DNA from: Pithys albifrons albifrons
Taxonomy: Eukaryota; Chordata; Aves; Passeriformes; Thamnophilidae
Reading direction: 5' to 3'
NCBI RefSeq assembly: GCF_047495875.1
Contig: NC_092461.1
Coordinates: 50,101,101 to 50,165,100, forward strand
Length of the DNA stretch: 64,000 bases
Shown here: piece by piece, positions 26,101 to 38,700 of the stretch
Position numbering within the stretch: position 1 is the first letter of the stretch
How the letters are laid out: the number at the start of each line of letters is the position of its first letter
Program-made: the position numbers and the translations under genes
Notes under the pieces: generated by a model
What the model saw: only the letters and a program-made list of their open reading frames with translations
The model's database searches: none
What the model was told of the DNA's origin: nothing

Positions 26101-29100
26101 ATGGTATATGGAATATGAAACCAATATGCTTTTTCTTCCCCATGTATATTAAAAGGAATCTTAGCAACATTCAAGATGAAAATGGTTTGCTTTTACCAAC
26201 ATTTGAGTAGCTGCCTGAAGGCCTTTTCTGTAGATCTCCTTCATACAAGGGGCACATTAGTGGTGGCTTAAAGCAGTACTTATCACACTTCTTAGATAAG
26301 ACACAGCCTATTTACTTTTTCTTCCTATGAGAACATGAAACTACTGCTCTTATGTGTATATTCCTTCACCCCACATTGACCTTTACTGAGATATTTTGGC
26401 TAGAACTTTCTAAACATCAATCAAAAAGCTTCACAACTTGAAAAACAGGCAACCATCAATGGAAATGAAACAGAAGCTGACAGAGCAGTCAACAGAATTG
26501 TTTTGAATAAGGAATTAGAAAGATTTTCAGTATAAAAGACTCAGGAATATTCTACATCCCTAGCATGTTTCTTTCTTGATCAAGAACCCAGTATTAACTT
26601 TTTTTTCAGTTAGCTACACACCAATGACTTGCAAGCACAGTCAGAAATTAGTTTTTGCCTCAATTTATCTTCTGTTTCAAAAATAATACCTGTATATGTC
26701 CTCTCTTCATTAGTAAGAGATTGTACATACTACCATACAAACTTTGAACCAGTCTTGAGAAGTTATATTCAGAAAAGGTCTTGGCAGTGGTGTAGGAGTA
26801 AAATAAGAAAAGGTCTCCAGACAAAAAAGGGGCAGAATAAGATGTCAAACTGTGGCTTTTATACCTGAGGATAAGAAACACTTTATGTTGCTGAGAAGGA
26901 ACTCCTTAAAAGTTAAGAAGAGATACCAGTGAAGTCTAAAGTGTTTAATCAAATACTAGTTATTTGAAGGAATGGTAAATCACAGAGCCAAAGAACATTT
27001 GTAGCATGCAAAAATTGGACAATAAGGGGATTAATAATTAAATAGAAGGTGTTGGCAATGTCTGTTAGACAACAAGAAGAAGTTCAGGTACTCTCAACCT
27101 CCCCAAAGAAATACAATTCTGATGCAATTTATCACAAGCACATCCAGGATTCTCATTTCTTTCAAACAATTAAATCAAACTTCTATTTCAAATTGCTAAA
27201 GAAAATGCAACATGCCACACCAGGGCACAAAGATCAGTTCTTTCTCTTCTGCCTCCAGAAATAAAAACAACAATGTCTGGACTGTAAAAAGCAAGTATTA
27301 GAAACCTGACCAGTGAAACTGCTGATCTCTGTGCAACAACACAAGTAAAAGCACAAGAAAATAAGCTCTTGGGATGATCTAGCAAGGTAAGGTTTTACAG
27401 AAACAATATAGTTCACATCAACTCTTATCTGAGGCTGTTCTCTATCCTTTGGCCACAGCAGATGACATGCACCTTCAATATTTAGAAAAATTCTCTTTGT
27501 GGTGAAGCTTTTCCAAGTTCCAGGAATTTGAAGAATAGCTATAAAAACAGAGACTACTAAAACCTGCCCATGATTAGAACGATATGCTACAAGTTTAAGG
27601 GAGATAGAAAGCTAGATGAAATGTCACAGCAACTTACTCAGAAAGAAAGAACATGTAACTGGCAAACTTTGAATTCAACACAAACTGCAGAGAACAAAAA
27701 TCCACCTTTGACTGGATTCATGTGAAATAGAGGATTAAGGGAGACTGGTGTCACAGCTGGTGACATTATGGGTCCTCCTTGCATTTGAACATATACACAA
27801 TCCTGGGCAAGATTTTAAAAATGTATTTTAATATACTTCATAACATTATTGTCTTCAATTTTGGAACTTTTGCTAAAGTCTTCACCTTGCAGATGTTTCT
27901 CTAATGTTTCATTTCAAGAGCTGAATAAAATAAATGCTGTTCTCCCTTTTTTATCTTTATATTTAATGAATTCTTCCTATGCACTAAATATGCAGCATAT
28001 TAATAAACAAAACTTGGTGTTCTGTGCTCCAAAAATACCATCCTGAAACAAGGCAAAATATTGGCTTTCATAGCAACCCAGTAGGGTCATCAAGACAGCC
28101 TAGAATAACACAATTTTGATCTTTGATTCAAACCTCATGCCAAGTGCAATGATTTTTTTCCATTTAATTTTAATTTTCATATAACTGAAAGGAGTTGACA
28201 TTTGGCTGTCTAGAGGGCAAAGAAATTGGCAGGACACTTACATGATCTCACTAACAGTATGTGCACGGTAATAACATTATGCCATTTATCTGAGGAAGAT
28301 TATCCTACTTACTCATAACTCAAAGCATATTGGTGCATAATTCAATTTTAAAAGCAAGTTTTAATGTTATAGCAGTAATGAAATATAGCTCAACAATTTT
28401 TAATAAATAGAAAGAATTGAGAGATAGTAATTTCCCTTGACTCACAACACTATTCTGATTAACAACCAAACTGAAATAAAAAAAAATGACATGTCCAATT
28501 TGTAGTACAAAAGAGAAACTGAGATTAACAGAATTAAAATTGAACTAAAATCAAAACAGGAATACAAGGAATAAGTGAATTTATAAATAATTACAGTAGA
28601 CAGGAGAAAATGTGACTACCTGATTACATAACATTACAAAGCCAAAACTCTGGAGTTAAGGATCAGTGTAATTGGGAGGTATGGTCTGTTTTTGGGGCTG
28701 CAGGACTCAGCCCACCCTGGCAGAGCAGCTCCATGGCTTCACACAGCCAGGTTGCACTGCCCACCTCAACCCTTTCACAGCCAAAGCAGAGAACAGACCT
28801 TTTCTCTCCACCCTGTGGATCTCACCAGAAGCAGCACAGCCATCTGCCAACAGACACGGGACAGAATGGCTGATTGGAGATTTTAGTTCAATGATTCCAC
28901 CAAATCTGGGATTTAGTCTTTCCTCACATACTTCAGGTTCAAACCAAATGAAGTCTTCAAGCAAGGACTGATAGATGAAATCATAGGAAGTCAGAATAAA
29001 AACTCTGTATGCTTGCAAACAGAACTGATAAATTCTACCTAGCTTAATATGCAATAGAAAAACTTTAAGGATAAGTGGTTAAAAAGTCTGCACAAGTAGA

Positions 29101-29264
29101 TTTAAAACTAAATATGTGCTCAAGCTGTTGAATTTACCTCCTATCGATTTTACCTCCTGACATTTGTTTTGCACTCATTTTTAATAAACCAAGTTTGAAA
29201 ACATTCACGTTACAGTGGTAACATTTTCATTTGTTACCAAATGTAGAGAACTCTCATTACCCAC

Positions 29265-29449
29265 CTGAAGCACATCTCCAAGGTCAGCAGTGCTAATATC
29301 TGGGTCTTCAGTGGTATTAAAAGGAACAGGGTTAATTCTCACAAGAGTGAGCACTCTGGGTTCTGGATATCTCCACAACATCATTCCTGGACTATCCTCA
29401 GTTTCGTTGTAAAACACAACTTCATAGGCACCAGGCAGCTTTTGTGCTT
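29265..29449 (-). CDS. VPS13B: VPS13B internal exon 5 of 8 in window
   Basis: This 185-bp exon begins with two bases that complete Glu and then encodes 61 codons ending in phase 0. It contains AYEVVFYNETEDSPGMMLWR, YPEPRVLTLVRINPVPFNTT and EDPDISTADLGDVLQ. By recollection it is nearly identical to human VPS13B, making it the most conserved exon in the window. Its composition (WRYPEPRVLTLVRI) suggests a core beta-strand pair of the rod. The acceptor ends tttgacag. The donor is gtgggt, usable but below consensus. The ORF reads a further 20 codons past the donor into intron, which is chance. Confidence 0.98.
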
Positions 29450-29798
29450 CTGTCAAATGAAAGAAAGCTATAACATGTTCTACAATTTCTAGAAAGAAAC
29501 ATGCTGGTTTATGAAACCAAAGTGGTAAAAATAAATCCCTTGGGATCAAAAGGAGAGAAAATAAAAAAGCAATTTCCCCGACTTTTAAAAGATTACAGCT
29601 TAATGGAAAGAAACCAAAAAAGTCTTTTAAAGTATTTTTTCTTTTTTTTTTTAATTCTAGCAGATGTCTTTTCAACTGCTTTTCCAAAAAATGTAGTTAT
29701 TCATTGTAAGAGGCAAGTAATATCTAATAGGTTACTACTGTTTTTACTTTATAATCCAGAAAAAAAACATAAACAGAGAGCCACAATATTCTTCTTAC
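29450..29798 (-). other. VPS13B: VPS13B short intron, 349 bp
   Basis: This is the only short intron in the window. The donor is gtaaga and the acceptor is ...ttctttcatttgacag. It is AT-rich with a T/A homopolymer region near 29.63-29.66 kb. No other element was seen. Confidence 0.93.
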
Positions 29799-30006
29799 CA
29801 GCATCTTGTATATACTGGAACAGGCCTGTTCTCAGATCATCTGAGCTATGCTCAGTTTTTGAGGCCTGGCTTCTTTCTGCAGAAGAACAAGTGGGGTGTG
29901 TTCGTTCAGGTACTGAGGTCTCTACACAGCCCTTTTTAGTAAGGTACTGCCACAGGAGCTCCTGGAGGAGAACCAAACAGTTCAAATGCTCTTGACCCCA
30001 GAAAAC
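29799..30006 (-). CDS. VPS13B: VPS13B internal exon 4 of 8 in window
   Basis: This 208-bp exon, 69 whole codons plus one base, begins in phase 0 with VFWGQEHLNCLVLLQELLWQ, a well-recognised VPS13B segment, and ends with SSDDLRTGLFQYIQDA. Between these, exon residues about 22-50 form a Ser/Thr/Glu/Lys-rich linker (for example SVPERTHPTCSSAERSQ) that looks poorly conserved. The acceptor follows a long T/C run and ends taataaag; the donor is gtaaga. The upstream neighbour ends GGLLQ and the downstream one begins with the codon completed by its final g, so it sits cleanly in the chain. Confidence 0.97.
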
Positions 30007-32531
30007 CTTTATTAAAAAAGAAAAAAAGAAACAATTACACACAAATATTCAGTCATTTTCAGAGGGAAAAAACTCTCTCTAAAACAATACAAACTTAACA
30101 TGACTGCTCTACTTATACCATAATTGTTTGCAAGTATCCTTAGTGTGAAAATAAAGAACAGAAACAGCAAAAACAATATTTACAAAAACATTTGGCAAAT
30201 TTGTCCTTTTCATCATTCAAAGAAAAATACTAGTTCCTAGCACTTAAAAATTCATAGTGATGCAGCCCAGAAGACCACAGATCTCAATAAGAGTATGTAA
30301 TGCTAGGACTGGTCACAGGTTTTGCCATTTAAGATACAACAAAAAAGCCTTAAAGATACACAGTTTAAACTGTTCAATAACCTTGTTGCTCCAAAAGTGC
30401 AATTCTGGAATACATTAAAACCTGACATAGCAAAGAAGGTGCCTTCAAAGACATAAGAAAGATCATTTTTAAAGCAAATTGAGTCACATGAATTGGATAT
30501 TATAGTACTCAGGGTGAGGTTAAAAATTTAAAGCTTTATGAAGTTTAAAACAGAAATACAGAAAAATATCTAACTGAAAGTCCAGAAGATACATGCACAT
30601 TATAGCAAAATAAAAAGCAAGCAGACATTGCTTTCTGCCAGCTTTGAGAAGTATTGTTGCTTTCCTCAAATCAAGCTGCTGTTTGAGAGAGTCACATTGA
30701 TGGGAACAAGTCCCTTAGTCTTCATGTGCAGAAGCAGGCCTAGTTCCAATATGGAAGACAAGGAAGCAACCAGAAATTAATAAATAAATTAGACCTGGAA
30801 ATCAGTGTGGGATGAAATCAAGATCTCCAAATAGTAACTTAAAAGTCTAGTATGGTAAGTATATGAGTAAAATAAACAAACAAGTGTGCACATAAAAAAT
30901 AGTGCAAACTTTTCACTGGGCAATACCCATTTTCAGACATGAAAAAAAAATCAGAAGATGCCTCAAGGGAGTGTAGTATAGCTGTGAAGAAGGAAGGTTT
31001 TCTTTCCCTTCCATCCACACATAATCCCACAGGATAAACCAAGACCCTCCTGACACATGTCCACAGCCAGTCCTGAGCGACACATTCCCAGGCCATGCAG
31101 GTCACCACTCCCATTTAGTGGATGGATCTCTGCTGCAGGTTCCAGAGTGCCTCTGGGCTCAGGGTCAACACATCCAAGGAGCTCTCTGTCACCTACCTAA
31201 GCCAATCTCAGAGGCTTTTACACCCCCCCCCCCCCCCCCCCCATACTTTTATTGTTTTTATTTTCAGGCAGCTGGGAACTCCAGGGCATGGAACTCCTAC
31301 TACAATATTCACAAATGAAGCACCAATTCCACATAAGCTCTCAAGGCTCTGCTGCAATACAAATTAACAGTGGTAGAAGATGAGGTCATGTTTAGAGCTG
31401 GTAAAACCATTAGCTGTAAATAAATTAATTTGAAACAGAATTGCTAACGCTTTTGTCAGCATTCTCAAATCTATTCTGCCAGACCAAATACTTTATTGTT
31501 TTCTGAAAAAGCTAATTATTCCAGTGTATGCTCTAATAATAAATGGCTTTCTTGCATTTATGGATATTTTTCTGATCTTTGTCAAAACAGCAAACTTTTT
31601 GGAAAAAAAACACCCCAAAACCTTTCAATTAAAAAGAGGTAGAGGTAGTCAGCCAAGTACCTGTGAAAAACGAATTAAAAAAGGAGCAGAGAAACAGACT
31701 AGCTTTATTTAATTGTTAAGACATATTTTTTAAAAAAATTGCATTATTCAATTAGCCCTATACCCAGTGCTGTGGTTTAAACAGCTTCTAATGCCAACTC
31801 TGGGAAAAGACCTAATGACACGATCAAATGTCAAAATTTCCTTTTCGTGTTTTATATGCTTCATTTATGTATTTATTTTAAAACATTTGGTGTGTATAGA
31901 TACTATAACAAAAATAATTAAAACAAGACGTCTTCAAGCCCACTTGTTCAAGCCTCACAGACTCTATTTTTCATTTCAAGAACTCCCATGCTTCCTGGAC
32001 TAGTTTCAAGTTGTGGGCACTTCCAAGAAGGAGAAGATAGCATGGAAAACTGAGTATTAATTGCTATAAACAACAGCTTGTAATTATTCCCCTGAGAAAT
32101 CTGTGTAAGTTTAAAAAGAAAGGATATGTACTTGCTAAAGCTACCCCCCCACACATTACAGACACATAGCTCATGGACAGACAAATACACACCCATCAGA
32201 ACAGGGTCCTAGAAATTAAGTGTTAGTAATTTGATCCAGTAGTTCTAGGGAACACACACATACAGCTACTACACAGGCCTTAGGCAGTATTAAAAAAAAC
32301 ACCAACCCAAAACCTTGTACATAATTTTTCAATCAATGGTTTCACATGAAAGAATAGATACTTATTTTATAAGGTGAAATAAATCCCACCCAAATCAAAC
32401 ATACGAAAAACTCCAACCCCGTGACCTGCTGTAGGACACAAAGCTTTAGAGGCTTTCATACAATCTATGAAATCTCAATCATCCCAGGACAGTGCAGCTC
32501 CACAGCAGAGCCATGAGCATCTCGCACAGAC
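30007..32531 (-). other. VPS13B: VPS13B intron, 2.5 kb
   Basis: This intron lies between exons 3 and 4. It contains a 20-base C run at 31223-31242 (G run on the transcribed sense) and otherwise AT-rich sequence. No mobile element or RNA gene was recognised. Confidence 0.88.
31223..31242. repeat. Poly-C run, 20 bases
   Basis: Twenty consecutive C bases, giving poly-G in the VPS13B sense transcript. Such runs are length-unstable and hard to sequence, so the exact number may be unreliable. It creates spurious proline-rich ORFs on the plus strand at 31118-31367. Confidence 0.95.
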
Positions 32532-32731
32532 CTGCAGCAGCCCCCCTTTCACATCGATGTGCATCTTTGGAATGGACTGCTCTGGGCCAGGATCACCACT
32601 GTGCTTACACCACTTGGCTTCCACATTAACACAGCAGCAAAAAGGGCCCAGCAGAGATCTGGCTCTCTCCTTGAGACTCGTTTTAAGTAAGAAATCTTTT
32701 ATGTCAAGGACAAAAGACGATCCATGGATTC
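32532..32731 (-). CDS. VPS13B: VPS13B internal exon 3 of 8 in window
   Basis: This 200-bp exon was found by reading the reverse complement, because it contains no ATG early enough to give a long ORF. After two bases completing a Gly codon it encodes 66 codons, including GSSFVLDIKDFLLKTSLKER, VEAKWCKHSGDPGPEQSIPK and the closing MHIDVKGGLLQ. These match my recollection of the human segment between the two neighbouring exons and bridge their phases exactly. The acceptor is strong: a long pyrimidine run ending ttttttag. The donor is gtctgt, a poor match because +3 is C and +4 is T; it is the weakest splice site in the window. Skipping the exon would shift the frame (200 is not a multiple of 3). 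Confidence 0.95.
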
Positions 32732-35700
32732 CTAAAAAAACAGAGAGAGAGAATTAATCCAACTGGTAATTATTCTCCTAACATGTATGTGGCCATTTCC
32801 TGAATCCACTTTACCGTGAGCCTGGGAATCCCTGTCTGCAAACAGTCCTACTACACAAAGACTGACTCTCCTGGAAATACTTGTGTGGACAATTACTCTT
32901 CTCTCCAAGCAAGGGCATCACAGTTGGGCCACCAAATTTATAATTTTTTTTAATTTAGCTTGCTCTTCCCACACTGTCAAGCACGCTTTATATGGTGTGC
33001 AAGAACGTCTCATCCACATTCCTTACAAAGAACTATTTGCCAGAACATTATAATTTTTTACATGTGAGTATTTTAAGGTTTATGAGAAGAGACATTTTTC
33101 ATTAAACTATGAATTTTTTTTAAAAAAGAGTATATTAAGAAAAAGAACAGCTGCTTCACTTCATTATATTTTAAACTGATAGGAAATAGCTATTTTGAAC
33201 AATGATCTCTGCTTTTGTTCAGCTTAATTACTATAACATAGCACCTTGCTAGACTTCAGAGTGCTTAGCAGGAGAAGAAGAGTACAGTTTGAATTCAAAT
33301 AATTCAAAGCAAATGTTTATCTCAAAACATATAATGTACATTGCCTGAAAAAAACAGTTTAATCTAAACTTTTCACATCATAAATTTGCACTTTACAGAG
33401 GGTCATAAAACCTAAAAATTATAATGGCAGGTTACATTTGTGGCAGAACTTAGGTATTCTCATTAAAGACACAAACATTTTGAGGAAACAAACACCTTCT
33501 AGAAATGTTCCAGCTCTTGTGAATTTAACTTACTGCAAATCACTGTTTAATAAAACAAACCATATTTAATATCTCTATTCCTTTTGTATACACTTACATG
33601 GAAAGTACTACATTTGAGGTTGGCTTAACTTTTATCTATTCTGGTGCTCATACTTGAACTCAACACTCAGAATATTGGATGTCACTACACTTTATAATGC
33701 CCACAGCTCATTTTTCTAATGAAACTGTATATTTATGAAAGGCAAAAGATTAAAAAACAGCTAAGGGTTATACACAGATGTTTCAAGGTAGTTTCATTTT
33801 ATATTTTCATACCTTTGTTGGTAGAAATATCCCACAAAAACACAACTCTCTGTTTTGAATACATGCAGTAAAACCTCTCCTATGAAACTCTTCTAGAATC
33901 AGGAAGAAGTAGGGCTGTATCCTGGGTATTATGATTTCCTAGTACTGAGAAATACTGTATAAAATGGAAGGGAATATATTGGATTTTTTTTTAAAGCAGC
34001 ATCCACCAGAAAGGTGGTCCAACAGTGCCCATAGCAATAATGGCACTGAATTGTCTCCAGCCTGGGTGGGAAATACAAATCTGACCCATCTCTGCCTTGA
34101 GCAGTGTGGAATTTAGCAAGAATGATCAAGGGCTTGAAGGAACCATTGTCCCATGCCAATCAACAGGACTGTTGTCACTGACTGGGAAAGAAGGTCTAGC
34201 TTTGGGGTTTTTTATTTAGGCTGGCTTCTGAACCCCTGCACCTGGCCTCACAGGTAACAGGCTACAGGACAAAAACTGTTCCAAGTGGTTTTTTGACACT
34301 GAACTTCACTGATAATCAGGATGACTAACATCAACACACCCTGACACCTCTCCTTTGGCACTGGTTCAGACTTGATTCTGTAAACCATGGAATGAAGCAG
34401 CTTCATGTCTTAAACCAAGCAAAAAGGTATTTTTACAGGAAGGGCTCACCTTGGTATGCTTAGTTATTTTAAGAGACACTACGATATTTGGCTATTCATT
34501 TTTTCATATTCTACATGGATTTCTGATTTTAAAGAGGAGAAATTCTTGGTAACTATTGCAAAATTCTGCAATATACACAAACGTTGTATAGTTTTATTGG
34601 AATATGCGCCAAGTTGCAGAAATAACAAAAGGGAAAAAGGAATGCCAGAATACAACTGGTTTTATTTATGTTTTCTTTCACTGGGATTACATTTGGAAGG
34701 ATTATGTTTTGCAGTCTCTTTGTGTTGTCATCTCGGCTCCACAAAGTACAAAGAAAACACAATATCCAACAGCTTAGAAACAGAACTGAGCATTCAGCAC
34801 ATATTGCTGCTGGTTCAAAATCAGCAGTGCCTTTCTCAAATGCTAAGTAAACAATGAAAAATGAAGAAACAACTAAGAATAAGGAAGTGTTGGTTAAATT
34901 TAAATACATGAAATATTACAAGACACATCCATGGATTGCATGTAACAAATACCAGGAAAAGCTCAGGAACTCAGTAATAGATTTTTGTTTTTCTTGCTGG
35001 GACCCAGACTGCTCCTGTGTAGGCAAGAATCACACCCTTGTCCTTTCTAGCAGTTCTATCTACATGTCCTTTTGGGGATGAAGTGATTCAGTATAAAACC
35101 CAGTGTTCTCTTAATAAAAACATACAATGCAGAGAGCATTGTGACAAACTTGCACAAAGTGATGCCTTGACGATGCTTAAAGAAAACACACGAAGAACAA
35201 GTATGCAAAAATGTTTAAAAGCTATAGTAAATAAAGAGAACTCTGGGCCCGAAGGAAGCTTCAATACTATGGAAATCCAAACCTGTATGTTCAGTTAGTG
35301 AAGTGCTTTCCCATGACTAAAGCAATTGCTGCAGAAAGATAAAGATGCACAATAATTTTGCTCTGTTTATTCCCTCCCACATGCCATTTTCAGTAGGTCC
35401 TTCAATGCTTCTGTCACAAATCTCTATTGCAGAAGTCTAACTTCAGTTTAAATAGATTAAATCAAACTCTCCATTTGAAGTGAACTTGAGGTGGCACCAC
35501 ACACAAGCAATGTATCTTACCAAATGACTGTTGTGATATGTAGAACTTATGCTGTTTGGATTATTGCTCTTGAACACCAGTGTGCTTTTCAGTACATGCA
35601 GTAATTTACTTCTAGGAACAAATAGCTTTATGACTTCTAAAATACTCTTCCAGGAGACTAATAAATATGAAGCACTTGCTTTGGACACTGTTTAAAAAAT

Positions 35701-38700
35701 GCTGACAGCCCTCCCCTGTCAGACTCTGTCCAGACTCACAATAGCACCACAAAATGCACCTATGCCAATGCAGCAAAACAAAACTTACACCACGCTTCTG
35801 CTCAAAAGGAATATCCATGTATTTCTATATGGTTAGAAATAATGTAGGAGAGCTTGGAAAAAAAGCTAGCACTTGCTTGGTAAGCTCAGGAAACCAACTT
35901 GCTCAGAAATTAAAGATGGAGATCATTACAACAGAATAGTGAAAAAAAATTACTAAAAGACATTTGCTTTGATATTCTAACATCTTTTTTTAGTCAGTAG
36001 ACTCGATCTACAAAGACATCACATAGAATCTGAGTACCGCCATACAGTTATACATAAAGTTAGATTAGGGTTTATATATAACTACAGTGGAGTGAGCACT
36101 TACTGATAATAGGAGGCTCCATGCTTGTTAAACTGCCCTATGTGCATAAATCCATTTCTGTGTACAGAAAAGGAAAGAGTTGGCCTATTTTAGTAGATGC
36201 AGCAAATGTATTGAAACAATCCTTGCCTTACAGAAACCATCAGTTAGTGTTTAGGCAATACAGGTGTTAAGAAGGAGCTCTGTTGTTTTTCCTGGTTCAC
36301 AAAGAGAAAGACAAAGTTTTGACATTAACTGTGGACTTTCTGTTTTCAAAAACATTTTAATACTGATATTTGAATCAACTCCAAATGAAACGAGTACAAA
36401 CGTAGCAGGAGTTTTTTTCCTTCTGTTATTCTCTATGCATTTGCTCTTCCTTAGCAGAAAATCCTGTATTTGGTTCACTGCATTGTCACTCATATAATGA
36501 GTAGTAATATTCCAGTTCCAATGCTCTGTGCTCTGATGACAGGTGTCCTCCACAAACCATCTTCTACGAAAGGGTAACAAAGCTATGCAAATAACTATGG
36601 GGCAAATAGTGCAGTTAATTTAAGCACCAGCCAATTTATTCAGGTCTGGAAAGAGCAGTAGCAAGCAAATGGTGAGGCACAGTAAAGGACAATTTTCCAG
36701 GAGAGATTTACTTAACAATCCACTGACCTCACTGGATTTCTCATTAGTGTCAAGCTGAATCTTATGATGGTTCATTCTCCCCACGAGAACAATCTTTACT
36801 CAATACCAATTAGCTATTCTTTAGTGAAGGAGAATTTCTCAGCATTACATGGAGACACATGTGGGCTGTGTAAAAGCATGAGATGTGTAACACACGGGAA
36901 ACAGAAAGTAATGATCTTAAACAGGCCAAACCCTTGAATTCATCACTAATAAATGTCCCCGCGCATTCAGCAGTACTGGCTGCTGGGAGCCTGTTTTCTT
37001 CAAGTACTTCAAACACTAAAATCCAGGAACATTTATTATTTTAATCCATTACAGGCAGTGCTTGATTTAACTTTATTGGTTGTGGTGGTGGTAGTAGTTA
37101 CAGTGGGGGTAAAGCTATGTTCTTTTACACATCATTTCAAAAGGGCTTAATTATATTTTATAGCTCAGGCCAGGAATCCTGCTTGTTTTGTGTCTAACAA
37201 GGTTCAAATGGAGTTCAGGTCAGTGATGAATCAGAAGAGAAGTCAAAGATGGTTATCTATTTGAAATGAGCTCATCTCCCTTAAAGAATAACTGGGCAGG
37301 TACATCATGTTCATTACACTACTGCATCTAAATAACTGAAAAATCTCAATTCACTTGGTGATTTGGTAGTTTTGGATTTTGTGATGTCTGATCAGAGACG
37401 GCGTATTAAAGTTTAGATTTAAAGGGATTTTAATTATTGGTGAATGCTGTCTTTGGAGCAGAATAATTTAGAATACATTTGTAAAACTCTATATTGCCCT
37501 ACATTATTCCAATTAAGTATAGAAAAATGCATAATATAAACCAACAAAATCACTGCTAATTTTGCATCTGTGAGTCCAGATTTCAAAACTGAGTGCTATA
37601 TTGACATGAGTAGCACTTGGTTCTTCTATCATAAACATTTTATTTTTAGATACCATCAGGTTTCAGAAAAGCAACATTCTTACTCCAAGATGAGCATGGA
37701 GAGGTTCTTCAATTTTAAAACAGATTATGCATTTTTACATCTTCATTTTAGGTGGTTGGTTGAAAACTTGCTTATTTTCAGGAGACAGCTGGTACCTACA
37801 ACTGTCACTGACTTATTAAGATGTAAATACTCAGCACTACTGAGAAATCAGACAGTGAAGGGTTGCACAGTAAACAAAGCATTATAAAATAGAGGATGTC
37901 ACTCAAAATGTAGGCCAATATAATCACCACAAAGCTGAATTAGGATCACAGCTTTGGTGGCTTCCTTCTCTGCTCTACACTTGATTCACTGGATTTTCAC
38001 TGCTTCAGTAAACTAAATAGTCGATGAACTAGAGGGTAACTTTTCTCTATAAATAAACCATCCTGAAGATAGTTCCTGGCAGCAGCTGAGGTGTTAGGGC
38101 CTCTATAACTCAGTGAATTATGCTTGTGGAAATCCAAGGCTTGACAAACGCTCCCAGGCCACACAAACTGAACAGGCTTTCCTCCACTCTGCCGATGTGG
38201 TTCCGGAGGATTAAGGCCAGTCCAGGTCCAGGCTCTTACATTCCAATCTTCTTCTCCCTTCAGCCCTTTCTCCCACTTCCTCCTTTATGTACTTTTCTGA
38301 ATTCTCTTTGTGCCAGCGTGGTTATTACAGTGTACCTGTCCAGTGAGCCAGCTGAGGGAGACAATCTTGCTGGAAACTTTTCTTTACAGTTGCTTTTGTT
38401 TCCACACAGATCAGTGCCCTGACTCAGCCCAAGGAGCAGCTACCTGAGTAACTGAGCTAGCACAAGGCAGTGCAGAAATGTGCAATCTAGCAACCTAAAT
38501 TTCCTGTGGAACTGCACCTTTTGTTTGGGCAGCAAGCTGGTGATCTCATTCCATTAAAAACATTCTTGATTTAGAAAAAGAAAAAAACTTGTCAGTATGT
38601 CAACAACTTAAAAAACTTAAGGAACTGGTCCCTACGACTGGGTAAAAATGCATTATCTCTGTGTTCTGTATCTCACACTAAAAAATGAAGATTGAACTGG

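Larger units (their letters stand above)
13422..29264 (-). other. VPS13B: VPS13B intron, 15.8 kb
   Basis: This is the largest complete intron in the window, between exons 5 and 6. It holds a probable solo LTR at 13663-14012 and a CR1 3' end at 16676-16901, both on the plus strand (antisense to the gene). A/C-rich low-complexity DNA occurs at 16.61-16.63 kb and 20.12-20.16 kb. From about 17 kb to 29.2 kb it is AT-rich sequence in which I recognise no exon, RNA gene or mobile element. The ORF at 22210-22590 has no recognisable product. Confidence 0.85.

Noticed and set aside
29501..29995. 164-codon plus-strand ORF
   Set aside because: It is the shadow of VPS13B exon 29799-30006 and the adjoining short intron on the opposite strand.
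34456..34909. 133-codon plus and 118-codon minus overlapping ORFs
   Set aside because: No recognisable protein, no splice-site support, and a length expected by chance in AT-rich intron.
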